Positions 36,060-48,149 of a stretch of DNA of 64,000 nucleotides are shown here, one piece after another. The stretch is from Schistosoma haematobium. Taxonomy: Eukaryota; Platyhelminthes; Trematoda; Strigeidida; Schistosomatidae. The notes under the pieces were generated by a model. The model ran no database searches. It was not told the origin of the DNA and worked only from the letters and a program-made list of their open reading frames with translations. The translations under genes were made by a program, and so were the position numbers. The stretch covers positions 17,431,287 to 17,495,286 of the forward strand of contig NC_067195.1 of NCBI RefSeq assembly GCF_000699445.3. Reading direction: 5' to 3'. The first letter of the stretch is position 1. Every line of letters starts with the position of its first letter.

Positions 36060-37243
36060 ACGCTTCGTGATTTGTTACATCACCTGACGCTTCTCGATGA
36101 CAGTAACTATTTTTGGAGTTCTAAACAAGAAAAAGCACTGTCCACAGTTAAGGAACGTACCGCCAAAGCAACATTGCTCACACACCAGGACACCAAGGCG
36201 CCCATTAGTATCGCAGTAGATGCATCTGACCCGGCAATCGGTGGAGTCTTACAATAATGGGTTAACCACACCTGGCGATCCCTGGCATTCCTCTCGAGAC
36301 GACTGGTAGACACCGAATCGAGGCACAGCGTTTTCGGAAGAGAACTCCAGGTCATGTATTGTGCTGTAATGCACCTTTAACGCTCTGTTGGAGGTAAAGA
36401 ATTCACGCTTTTTATTGATCATGAACCTCTCACCTCTTTAGGCTCATCATCAGATAAGTGCTTTCCTCGAGAGTCTCGACAACTGGACTACATTTCGCAG
36501 TTTGCTTCACATATACAACATATTTCTGAGGCAAACAATGAATCTGAAGACACTCTGTCTCGCATAACTCCCTTGAACAATTTTCAAAGAATCGATTTTC
36601 CTAAAGTCTCTCAGCTTCAAAAAGAAGACACTGATCTTCAGCACCAGTTATCGTCAACAACTGCAAAACTGAGTATCAGACAGATGGGAACAGGTGATGA
36701 AACCTTATTATAGGAAGAATCTACAGGTAGGGATAGTCCAATCGTGCCGAAACATCGACGCAACGTCTACAATACGTTGCACAGACTTTCGCATACAGGT
36801 GTTTGTGTAACCATCAAGCTCATGGCAAAACGATTTTGCTGGTTTAGTAGGAATGAAAACATGAGAGAGTGGGCACGCTCCTGTGTAAGCTGCAAGAAAT
36901 CTGAGATAAGACACAACGAATGCCCCTTAGGCTCTTTCAAAACTCACGATGCTCGTTTCGACCATGTTCATCTGGATTCGGTAGGACATTAACCAGATTG
37001 AAATGGATACTCTTATTTATTAAGCTATGTAGGCCGTCTCATTCGACGGCCAGAGGCAGTACCTATCAAGGACACAACTGCCGAATCAGTTACTCTCTCT
37101 TTCGTTGAGCGATGGGTGTCAAACTTCCGCTGCCCTTCAGCTTTCATTACATATCTTGGACGCCAGTTCGAATATGAACGTTTTCGTTGTTTGACCACAC
37201 TATTAGGAGTCACACGATTCCGAATGGCCGCCTACCAACTCAC
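36060..37243 (+). pseudogene. Ty3/Gypsy pol remnant: RNase H and integrase (right arm)
   Basis: Mirror of the left-arm copy. Readable blocks: RNase H at 36072-36257 (IAVDASDPAIGGVLQ before a stop), continuing to about 36563 with [14 protein letters not shown]. The integrase finger is at 36744-36992 and the integrase core at about 37020-37243 (VERWVSNFGCPSAFITY, TTLLGVTRF). Homology ends abruptly where LTR sequence begins. Confidence 0.85.
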
Positions 37244-37735
37244 TGTATCGTAACAACTACCGATACATGATAGAGAACAAGCTTAGGCTAGAGAAAGAAC
37301 AATATATTTAATATGAATAGAAGATATAAGGTAACATCCCGCAGGGACCACGCCTGCATGGCCGAGCCATGCCATTCGATGAACTCCAATCAATTCAATT
37401 CCTTGTTCGCGCTTTCTCCACCGTTAGGTATTTCTCCGCGTGTGATTCGACATGCATTTACACATTCTTTTTGTCATCCGGGACTGCTGGAAAAGATAAA
37501 AAGAACGAAGTTCACGATGAAGAGAAATTTTCATTGTACCTGTTTCCTGTTGCTATATTGTACCACATTGCCCCTTATAGTGAGGGAAGACGACCAGATG
37601 TTGTTATACATAGCAGGTTATCAGAAGAGAGTTTACTAACGACGAACTTATTATGTTTAAACTTCTGGTTGGCCACGTCTCAGTGTTTACACTGCCTCAC
37701 TAGTGGAGGGCGGAGAGAACCATAGCGGTGAAGAA
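37244..37735 (+). repeat. Boudicca-like LTR fragment with leader (right arm)
   Basis: Begins at TGTATCGTAACAACTACC, which in the fuller copy at 43559-43890 is internal, so the LTR here is 5'-truncated. Leader-like sequence after it (about 37735-38050) is loosely similar to 45905-46200. Confidence 0.65.
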
Positions 37736-38102
37736 ATTCCCGAAATCAATAGCTCCGTAAGTCTTTAACCTTTTATGCTGACCGCGTTAGTTTAACTGAA
37801 CAGACTCTAACTGATGGAGCTCGATCACGCATCCGTACCAGATCACGAATAAGTACGTCGTGCTACTCATCCCTTTCAGTCATTAGCTAGCTTGGACCAA
37901 AAGTTCCTCGACGTACCGATAGCCATCCAAATATATCTTCGAACTCCTTCATTTCTGACTTCTGATTTGACTGGATTGACATACTTCGATTGTATGGGTG
38001 TAACTGGTAAAGTTGTAAAACTCCGAATACTTGTGATGTGTTCATGTGTTTTGCTAGTTGTGTAAGACTTAACTGACCTATAAATCTTTAAGCCTTCTGA
38101 CT

Positions 38103-41100
38103 TTGATGTTGGCTGGAATACGTTCTTTCACGACACATGTCAAACAGCTGATCGTAAATCCTATAAAACTAAGATCTCTACATCAAACAAAGAGTAAAAT
38201 ATTACTGGATGTTTGGGGTCACGTACCTAAAGTAATATCTGGAGACACAAATAGGACTGCCACCGCTCCAAGTACTCACTATATGACTGTCCTGAGTGAC
38301 AGGAAACGGATGACGCTGCGGAGAGGAAAAGCCAAGAACAGCACCTACGTAAATGAAAACTCCTAGCTAGACTCCCGTTCTGCGTCGCAGAATAATTCGC
38401 CAAAGTCTGAACTTAATATATTGCTTGACCCAAACGGGGCTGGAAGAAACCTAACCTCAACAAATATTACTGTCAATAAGTTGCTAAAAGCAAACTACCC
38501 CGATCCATGAATTAGAAATGAGAACGATTTGGAAAAGGCCATAGCATTTAGTTGTCGCGTCATACCTACTAACTGTACAGGAGTACAGGGCAAAATATTG
38601 ATAAGAATAGGTAAAAGGACTGTAGGGCCTGCTGAATGTTGCTGGACTCTAGCCAAGTCAATCGGGTTAGTGGATGTTCACCGATCCTCGTCATGGTCAA
38701 GGGCAACCGATACGCATCAGTCAGTTGCACGCTATGAACTGGCTCATGCTGTAGTGTTCAAACTCTGTTTCCCGTGCCTATTCTCACCAATGTAGTTCTG
38801 TAATAACGTTGTTTATCTTCTGCGGTCATCAAAGGAGTCGTAGTGCCTGGATACAACTAAGGGGTAACCCATCTTATGTACTAGCCAGGAGGTGTGACTT
38901 TTACGATAACTGGTTGGTCATGCTTTTTCCCTCTAACTCGAGTAAGCCCCCAGCGTTCGAAACAGGTATTCACGTTAGCGATATTCAAGACCGACGAAAA
39001 TGTTGAACGTCGACCACGTAGACTCCTGAACGTAGTCCTCTAGTGGGAGAAATAAAGTGATCTTTTATTAAATAGCGCACAAAGTTAAGATAATACAGAC
39101 ATTCGAGCAAGATCTGATATGTCTCTAAAAGACAGAATAAAGAGAAAAGAGGCACTAGCTAAACTAGAAGTGATTAAGAAAATCTCCGATCAATGGGTTT
39201 TCGAGTAGTTAGGTCTTGAAAGAGGATAATATCAAAACATGTATGGATAGGTTGTTCTCTGTAGAGGTTTTATCAATGAATGCTCATAGCCTAAGATATA
39301 AATTCCAAGAACTAGGAGTATTAGTGAGTGGATTAAAACCACTAATCATGGCTGTGGCAGAAACTTGGTTAGTCCATGTCTTCGACGTTACTCCAGAATA
39401 AGCCGGATACAACTACCTAAGAAGTAATAGAAACATGTGGAAAATAGGTTAGCATCCTTATATACAAAGCTAATAATATAAATGTCCGCTCCTATGCTTG
39501 TTAATCCCATAATAGTGGAACTTGTGAAGTCATTAACTGTGAACTCACTGTCGAATGTTGTACATTTATACTCATTGTCATTTGTTGTAGTTCAATCTGC
39601 TTAGCTGATGACTTCATTTTAGAGCACATTCAGTTACGGAGTAAGAGGAGCAGATGACTGATACTATACTATGAGACCTCTTCTAAGTGTATGGAGAGCA
39701 AACACAGCAGCGTAAAGAGTGTACTGCAACAACGGATTGGTCATCGAATACTGGCTCATCAGTTGAGGAAGCATGGTCTGTACTTAAAAGGACGCGGGTC
39801 AGCTACGTCCTCGTTTATACCACACTTGACACCGCATGGATCTAATAACTTTCTACCATGGATGACTAAAGGGGTCAAGAAACTTCTTAGATGTAGGAAA
39901 AATTATTAGAATATATGTTCACCTCTACAGGCTTACAGCGATATAGATCCAGTTACTGAAAAACTAGGAATGCTTAAAGAGCGTTGACAAGTAAAACTGG
40001 ACAGTAATATGAAAATAGTTGGTTGGGGACTGTGAAAATATTCTGAGGAGGTTATTTTCGTTTATAAGGAAGCGAATTCAGAGTAGTGGTGGAATCCCAC
40101 CACTTTTGGCACAAAAACATTCGTTGATATTGGCAAGGAATGATGCCGAAAAAGCTGACGTTTTATCGGAATATCTTAGTGAGGTGTTTTTTATTGACAA
40201 TGAGGAACAACCGACAAGTGACTTTATCAATTATAGGAAATAGCTGGTAAGGGTAAACTGAGTTCTCTCAGTGTGGGAAACTGATAAAGCGGAGCTGTTC
40301 AAGGTACAATCCCTGGTTCTCTTTTCTATTTTATGTAAGTGAATTAAAAACTGCTTCAAAGTCACATGTTTTACCTTTTACCGATGACATAAAGATTTGG
40401 AGACCCATGCGCAGTTTGTCAGTTTGCTGCTCTTCTATTTCTCTTTTTTCTTCTACAGAAATTTGCTCTGAGGGCACAGCTATGAAACTTCTGACGTCTG
40501 GAACAAACTTGACGTACGCGTCCCCTCAAGGTCGCAGTTTACAGCAAGCGCTCTACGGGTATACTTTATAACAACTATAAACTTAATAAGTTGCGAAGCA
40601 TTTTGTGAACCAACAAATGTTGTAATTTATAGATCATGCCTGTAAAAATGGCATGTATCTGCACATGCAGAAAAAAAAATATATATATAAATATTATTAT
40701 TATTATAGGATGGATGTGTAGTTGGTCATCAGGAGTCAACTCTAGCCAAAATGTAGTGATGCAAACAAATAACTGTGAAAATACATATCACTACACAGTA
40801 CGTGTTGTGTTGCCTAAAGTAATGGACTACAATTATCCAGGATTCATGATAAATAGTGACCTTGAGACGACGGGTAACTGTAAGGCTGCTGCAGCCAAGG
40901 GTTATCGGGTCTTATGGGTCATTCGTAAGTCTTTTCAGTACTTGGACGAGGAAATGGTAAGGGTATTATACTCGGGTTTCGTGGGGTCGCATTTGGAATG
41001 CAGTATTTAGCAGCAGTTCCCTGTTTCAGGTATGAGAGGGATATACAGGAATGATTTTAATGGTGAAGGACGGAAATGGTAAAATGTCTATCTGACCAAT

Positions 41101-41415
41101 CTTTTACAAACAAACTGAGACTCCCCAACACATTTCTGTTATCTTACCGCAGGTTACGTGGTGAGTTAACACTGGGTCAATGTATACGGAACGACGATCC
41201 TGGTATTAATATTTTACATCTTTTTCTTCCACCTAGGACTGACTACTAATTTCAAGAAAGAGAACTGAGAATAATTCTTTTACGTCTGGAGTTCTGTTTC
41301 TCGCACCGAGTAGCGGATTAGTGGAACTCTCTATCAGAACACGTAATATCAGCAGCTTTTGCTGGTACATTGAAAATGAGTTTGAACCTCCAAAGTTTTA
41401 AAAACTTCAAGGAAT
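38103..41415 (+). pseudogene. Decayed CR1-like non-LTR element (right-arm copy, longer)
   Basis: Order of readable blocks: ORF1-like (38103-39230), endonuclease start (39216-39401), pre-RT (39691-40243), damaged RT core (about 40290-40425), nested retroposon, RT thumb (40750-41010), and the C-terminal tail (DQSFTNKLRLPN, GELTLGQCIRNDDPGINILH, FSHRVAD-WNSLSEHV). The tail continues past the arm border at 41344 as ISAAFAGTLKMSLNLQ, the usual end of these ORF2 proteins. Stops and frameshifts break every block. Confidence 0.75.
40425..40705 (+). repeat. 3'-anchored retroposon nested in the non-LTR remnant (right arm)
   Basis: Mirror of 19824-20104. In this orientation it ends in AAATATTATTATTATTATAG, a short-tandem tail typical of CR1-type 3' ends. 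It splits the RT core from the RT thumb. Confidence 0.7.
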
Positions 41416-41944
41416 AATATAAGTCGATTAACCTTCTATCCTTACCCTTGAAGAATGAAGACTGAAGATCTGAAGGAAATTCGTTAACTGCAGTAGTGCT
41501 GTTCAAAACTATAATTAAATGAACTAGTGTGACGTTCAGCGTTTGGATGTTTTGTATCTAGCCTGAAGGTATCTTGCGTGTTAAGGTAGCGGTCACGGTA
41601 AATCGTTAGGTGGACTCAAAATTATCCTCCGTATCGCCTAAATGATCTCTAACGTTCTAGTGTGTTGCTTTTATTCCGTATTTGAATTGTTGTGTAATGG
41701 TTACAATTCATTACAACAGTAGGGTTTTCAAAAACGATTCGTCACTACGTAGAATTAAATGATTATATCTTTACATAGTTATGTATATCTTCTAATTAGT
41801 CTATCCTTACAAAGTCTCTAACGGCTATATCTGAACCTAATGTATTAGATATCAGTCCATCCAATCAGCTTCAAGTTTCTCCAGCTTTTAACGTAAACCA
41901 TCTACCACAAAAACCTGAATGCTGAAGTTAAACAAGTAAAAAGT

Positions 41945-43495
41945 CAGCAGTAATTGGTCCTTAAAATGCTTGCGCTTAATGTAAATATCTATTATCCGAC
42001 CAGAGGGTGAATTTTGGATACTCTTAAGTTAAATAACGTCGTATACTTTCTCCTAAGGTGGACTGTCTGTTAATGCTAGTGATGTTGTTCACTGCGTAAC
42101 CAAGAGTCTTTAGTAAACTTGTATCCTTTGTAAAAGTTTTGTGTATGTAAATTTCTTCACTTATGCATTTGTATTTTTTTCTCTTGATTGTCTCACATGT
42201 ATCTTATGTAGGTCTTTGTAGTTCCATTCGGTGTGATGCTAACTGTTCGCCTTAGGCCTTCACTGAGTTTCCATGTTCTTACTGAACTAGATTTATGTTG
42301 TTTTACTTGATGCTTATTCATGACGGAGTCATAATGGTCCGCTTCCTTTTTTTGATTGTGTTACTTGCGCTGGTCAAGATTGTACGTTTCTTTGTTGTTA
42401 ATCGAAGTACCCTTACGGAACTGGAAACACTTCGTGTTTTGACTAGATTAGATATTATCTTTTGAATGATCTGCACGTGATCTACCCGTAGAGGATAGAG
42501 CAACATTTGTTCGTTGCAATTAGTTTTATTACTGATTGAACAATGATTGTCTGAACGATACGGTAGTATTTGTTTAGAACTGTCACGCACTCAGTTAGCC
42601 TGTTTTAGTTCCACCTGGGCGATAGCGCGTATTTCAACTAACCTTGACACTTATTCGTCATTCCAAATTTAATTTGGAAGCTACACTTACTCTCACTCCA
42701 AACCGACACCCTAAGTCTCTGAGGTTTGTAAACAGGAAGGTGACAAGACTTTAAACTATTACTGATGTCAGTTTTTGTTGCAAACCCTTAACCTAATTTG
42801 CAAACCCAACTTAAAGCTGTAGTTTAACGCTCTATACCTAATGTTGGGGAAGTCAGATCCCCAGAACTCACTTGGAGAAGGACCTAATTTTGTAATTCTA
42901 TTTAGAAAACGTGAATTTCTTTGTTTTTGCGCCAAAAGCGCCCTTTTCACCTTTGTATCGTATTTCCCACATGGGAGAATCTTAAATGCTAGTGGTCCGT
43001 TGTGTCGCTTAGTATGCCATTTTGTAACTCTCCCCAAGGGCGGTTTTGTGCTGTATATATACGTTTTGATTTGTGTTTGTTGTTATCACTCGTTTTATGG
43101 ATTTTGCGGAATATACTTCTCCACTCAAAGTTTGGACTTCTTCCTCTAGTTAGTGGGGCTGGGACGCATCGAATAGCTAGTTTATTGGTCTTTGGTCATC
43201 AAGGCTTTGCTCTGTTCGTAGACTAAGTGAAACCGTAACCGCTTTAAATCCAGCATCTAACCTTAACCTCACCGCATCATAACTGATGTCAGTGGGTGAC
43301 TGAAACTTTAATATATAGCCCTAACTCACAACGCTAGTCCAACACCGAATATGAACGTATATATGTAAAATGGACCTGTATTCTTTGATACGAGCGATAA
43401 CTTAACTTGTGAAGAATAACTATCACGATCAAAGCTGTTACTCCACTGTTATTTCATTATTTTATTTTGTTAACTGTTTTATAACAAGGCAGCGT
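41945..43495 (+). repeat. Dispersed repeat R1, interrupted copy
   Basis: Three blocks match the intronic copy at 4530-5085: about 41945-42115, 42665-42841 and 43256-43495. They are separated by two inserts that the intronic copy lacks. The second insert is the probable solo LTR at 42842-43255. The first (about 42120-42660) is unassigned. Confidence 0.65.
42842..43255 (+). mobile_element. Probable solo LTR
   Basis: The 414-bp insert starts TGTTGG and ends CCAGCA, near-perfect inverted termini with TG...CA. It is flanked by CCTAA (42837-42841) and TCTAA (43256-43260), a 5-bp duplication with one mismatch. The empty site is seen at about 4840 in the intronic R1 copy. A TATATATA box lies near 43055. 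No internal retroelement sequence is attached, so it is best explained by LTR-LTR recombination. Family unknown. Confidence 0.6.
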
Positions 43496-43558
43496 TTACT
43501 AATTGACTGATAACCATGTGCAGGAATTTCATTTAGTTACAGGATGTAAAACAACAAA

Positions 43559-43895
43559 CTGTAGAATTATGGTCTACTATGATATTAGTACTGCTCTAAT
43601 AATAGACCTAATCCCAAATTTGTAGATTTGTCATGATATAACTGCCTAACCTATAAGATCTTACGTGGAAGTCACATCATGATCTACACCAACCCACTGT
43701 ATCGTAACAATTACCATTACATGATGGAGAACAAGCTTAGGCTAGAGAAAGAACAATATATTTAATATGAATAGAAGATATAAGGTAACATTCAGCAGAG
43801 ACCACCCCTGCATGGCCGAGCCATGCCACTCGATCAACTCCAGTCCGTTCAATTCATTGTTCGCGCGTTCTCCATTCTTAGGTATTTCTCCGTGT
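43559..43895 (+). mobile_element. Boudicca-like LTR fragment (fullest 5' end)
   Basis: Begins TGTAGAATTATGGTCTACTA and continues through the block shared with the arm copies (GGAGAACAAGCTTAGGCTAG, CATGGCCGAGCCATGCCACT) until about 43890. Similarity to 53010-53289 and 56810-57085 (both minus) shows the same LTR family in at least five places in the window. Confidence 0.6.
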
Positions 43896-46753
43896 TAAAT
43901 ATTGAATATCTATTTTACGAGTGGTCTTGTGTTCAGCTTTGAAGATTGTATGGTTATGGTCCAATGCCACTACAATACTTTTAACTTGTGTTTCATCAAG
44001 TAAACGAAAAATACCCAGAGTTACTGTAATTACTACTGAATAAAATATTATTGTGCGAATAAGACCAATGTCAAAATTTGGCAAAAGTATAATAAATTGA
44101 CGACCTCGAGCAACTTAACAGCCGGACAGGACGCCGTGAGTATTTCTAGAAAAGGTTATAAAGGCTTCATTCTTAGTGTACAACTAAAACACTCACCTAA
44201 TAGTTAACTTTCTGGGATATCTGGACGAATGCACTGTCTTTCATTCTTATTGATTTCATTTATTTAACAACTCTACTTGAGATGCACCTTATGTGCAAAT
44301 CACTGTTATGAATCTTACAATACGTCTGTAAAATAGAGTACTTTTCCTGGCAGAAATATATTATTATATTATATTACTAACTAAGATCATTTGTGGTCCC
44401 GAAATGCCATTAAACTACATATTTGAATGAAATTTCGCGACAACATTGAGGACTTGCCATCGTTTATTTCATTTATTAGTCTGTACACCATGTTCAAAAT
44501 ATCTGCTTACTATACGCGATCGGTCACACTAGTCATTATCTGTTTATAACGCCGTAGTAAAACTGACATATAAACATCCGAAACATTTAGGTGAGGGCAT
44601 ACCACACGTTCCCTTCATTCATCTTTGCAACTAACCAGACCCTTGTGCTCATGGTGAAATGTGAGTTATTTCCAGCATTGCTGAGAGCCATTACAAAGGC
44701 TGTATTCCATTCGGTGTTCCTCTTCGTTTAGTCTCCAGTTTCGTAAGAACTGCTGGTTGGATGTGCCCTAAATCGTTCGCTCTTTCAATATATGTACTGC
44801 TTATGTCAGACTAAGTGAAACGAATTAAGTTCTTCACAGTTCGTCATCGTGGAGGAACGCGATGAGAAGATAGCGCTGTCGGGCTTTATGTCCTAAATAT
44901 TTAAGAGTAAATTAATAATCCTGCAAGCTGACTTTTCAATATATCGAGCTTTGTTTTATCACTAAATTAAGATTCTGCAGGCTGAGATATTTCCCAGACC
45001 ATTTTTTACTGTTGCTACTATTGTTTGTGTTTGTTTCAGTTCCTCAGAGCTATCAAAGTTGATGACAAAATTTTCAATAACCATCAATTTACGTACCAGT
45101 ATGTCACGGGTGCAACCTGAATTATATGACGTTGAGCTTCTGGTTCTCTGTAATTTAAAAAAGGTTTTATGTAGGCTAGTGAAGAAACTTTCACTAATCC
45201 CTCGAAATGACTAAATAATTTTGTCAAGCAGTTAGCGCGGTGTTATAATGAACACGGTTTGGGTGTGCCTAGGATACTACAAGGTCAAGTCTAAATAAAC
45301 CGAGCGGAAAACGGAGTCTAGAAGCAGTAAAAAGTATTGTACTGGAATCAGTCTAGCTTGTCAGAAAGGCTTAGTAACTTCTAGTAAGCAGCATCTAGTT
45401 AGTAGTTAGTTTAATTGTTTAAATTCGTTATTTGCAACAGACTTTTAGGGTTCCCTGAGAAATCAGGAATTACTATGGTTAATATGGTCTTCAGTGGAGC
45501 GCCTACATCTGTTATTCAAGTCACTGCGTACTTTAGGTGGATTCAAAGGTGATCAGTTTAGGATGCATAATGGTGTGTCTGAATGAGCTGTTACCAAACA
45601 TTTCAGCTTTGTTTTTGCTCCCTGAGTTTAAGTTCGATGTAATTGAATTAAGCTGGACTGCATATTTACAAATCTAACGTATACGGTTGCAGTTTAACGT
45701 AATCATGACCAGCTTGACTGATCTTAAATTTGTTGGATTTCACAACACCAAACTCAGAGGCTTAAACATAAGGCGTCAACAACAAAGACAACCTTGTTAC
45801 CACTCGTTCCATACTTGTATTCATTATGAAACGAAGAAAATAACGATGCCCGAGAAGTGAGAATGCCTACACTCAATGTATTAGAAATGTGCTGTTATAT
45901 TGTAGCGGCAAATAAATCCCCAATATAAATAGCTCTAAGTTTTCGACATTGTATGCTGACCACATGTTTTGATAGACTCACCTAGCTGAAGGCGCTCGGT
46001 CATGCATCCGCACCAGATCACGTGTGGGAACGCCGTGCTCAACATCTACTGCAATCGCTAGTCAGATTAGATCAGACAATTCAGATATATTGGTTATCGC
46101 CAAATACACTCTTCCGATCTCTTCGATTCTGTCTTTTGATTTCTCTTGGTGGGTACGAGTTATATTAGGCGTTACTGGTAAAAGCGTTGTCAAGCACTGA
46201 ATACCTCTGCCATATTCAATATGTACTTTAAATTATTTTGTTGATACACATATTAGAAATAAATTGCAATAAATATCTTTAAATCTTGTTTTTAGTGATT
46301 ACACGGGTGTAAGTTTGGCTGCAGAAGTGGTAGTTATTTGATTCTTATTGGATAAGGCTGAATTTGGTTTGATATATTGCAGTGTCTGTTGTTAGTAGGA
46401 TGTCTTCGTATTGTCACAAAATGAAGCTTGGCGTATAGCAAGCGGATATACGAATTGAGTGTTTTCTTGTGATTAGATAATCGCTACGGTGAGATACCGA
46501 TACCAGTAGCGTAATTAGAACGTGTTTCAAATTAAGGCAGTTTCATTGCGTGATATATTTCTGCGTTACCTTGTCTCACTATACATATTTATTTTATATT
46601 TGATTGTTATTTAGCCAGACAATACTGGGTTCTTCTGAAGTTGCTTGGTTTTGAAATGCGAATACAATATGAATGCGAATCGGCTGCGATTTATACAGTT
46701 AGTACTAAGTTCATTTCTGGCTGTCTCGGCAACAAACAGTTGTTAACACATAA
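43896..46753. other. No gene identified; one leader-like repeat fragment
   Basis: I see no supported coding region. Bases about 45905-46200 are loosely similar to the post-LTR leader in the right arm (37735-38050), with shared words such as CGCATCC-CACCAGATCACG and ACTGGTAAA. Confidence 0.35.
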
Positions 46754-46939
46754 TTAATTAAACAATCTACTGTATCTAACTTTGATGTAAATGCATAGGG
46801 ATTTCTTGGTGGAACGTTTGCTGACAGGTAGACCACTTTCTATGTCATCTACCGTGTATTCATTACCATCTTCAAGATTCAATCGAGCTGGCCCATCGAG
46901 ATAAGAACGAAGGAACTCTTTGGAAACTGGTTTGGAGGT
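46754..46939 (-). other. Unassigned coding-like open frame
   Basis: The minus-strand frame is open for 61 codons and its middle (KEFLRSYLDGPARLNLEDGN) has the balanced composition of real protein, unlike neighbouring AT-rich noise. No ATG, clear splice sites or family match. A hydrophobic plus-strand ORF overlaps its start (46920-47333) and is less convincing. Confidence 0.2.
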
Positions 46940-47514
46940 TCATTTCCTTTTTATCGGGTACTTCATTTATTTCGGATTAACATCGTTAGCGTCAGCAATA
47001 CGAACGAACATACCGATTAAAATAAATAAGCTTACAAATGTAGAAGACGTACCTCAGATGCTGCTGTTGTTGAGTTTAAGCACCTCAGACTTGATAGGTT
47101 TTAGATCATGTGTGTACGACATATTAAACGTGATTGCATTGCTGTGTCGTTTTATTCTTTTAAGGTCGTCTGAAGCAACACAATCAGAGAAATTGTTTGT
47201 TATTTATCTGATCTTGGGTTTCTGCGCAGCTGGGATTGATAAAATACTTAGACGTATTAAGATTGTTGACGCTTATTTTCAACTTTCTTATGTCATCCAT
47301 CTGGTTGCAGTGACCATTGTCATCGTTGATTAGTAAGAAAGTCTGTAGTGTTACACTATTTGCACATATTCCGTCAATTTTTGTTTACATGCTTCATGAT
47401 TCTTTCAATCCTATTGTTACTACAATTACTTACTGTTTCGTTGTCTATTCTCTTCAATCCAATCTTCTGCTGTCAGGCATTGTACTTCTCATTGGTGAGA
47501 CATTAATTATAACT

Positions 47515-47792
47515 GTCAATAATAATAATAATAATATATATTTCTGCATGCGCAGATACACGCCATTTTTACAGGCATGATCTATAAATTACAATATTTG
47601 TTGGTTCACAAAATGCTTCGCAACTTATTAAGTTTATAGTTGTTATAAAGTATACCCGTAGAGCGCTTGCTGTAAACTGCGACCTTGAGGGGACGCGTAC
47701 GTCAAGTTTGTTCCAGACGTCAGAAGTTTCATAGCTGTGCCCTCAGAGCAAATTTCTGTAGAAGAAAAAGGAGAAACAGAAGAGCAGCAAGG
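47515..47792 (-). repeat. 3'-anchored retroposon, fresh copy
   Basis: Nearly identical to the arm copies from the AAT/ATA tail at its left end (47515-47540) to GAAACAGAAGAGCAGCAA at its right end, where similarity stops sharply. Because the tail is at the left, it is oriented minus and 5'-truncated on the right. Confidence 0.7.
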
Positions 47793-48149
47793 CACTTGGA
47801 TATGAACGCCAAACGTTGCTTAACATTGTGTAGTAGAACGGAGAGAGGTATAATAAATTAGAATAAATTCATATTATGTCTTGTTAGAGTGAAGAGAAGT
47901 CAGAGGTTCCATATTAGAGAATGTAGTAATAAAGAACAATGAGTTGTGTCGTTTAACGAGTTGTAGTAAGCACTCATGAAGGAAAGGGAGTCAAGGCTGG
48001 TACAATTGTACCTTTCCTTAAGGAAAGCGGTTTATTAGAAGGGTGTGTATATAGAGGTTGAAGTGTTAAGAATACTAATGACTATATCTTTTGTTATCCA
48101 TTTTTTTCTTTTTTTTGTCTATCCGATGCCAGCCATACAATCCTAGTGT

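Larger units (their letters stand above)
35890..41344 (-). repeat. Right arm of the 5.45-kb inverted repeat
   Basis: Reverse complement of 19185-24639. The reading frame of the non-LTR remnant runs through the outer border at 41344 into unique flank, whereas at the left arm it stops. This arm is therefore probably the source and the left arm the derived copy. Confidence 0.95.

Noticed and set aside
19185..41344. The inverted repeat as terminal inverted repeats of one giant DNA transposon
   Set aside because: The arm borders have no transposon-like termini or target duplication, the left border cuts into a coding frame that continues past the right border, and no transposase is present in the spacer.
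46920..47333. 137-codon hydrophobic plus-strand frame that could be a membrane protein
   Set aside because: Hydrophobicity follows from T-rich sequence; no family, no splice context, and it overlaps a more protein-like minus-strand frame.
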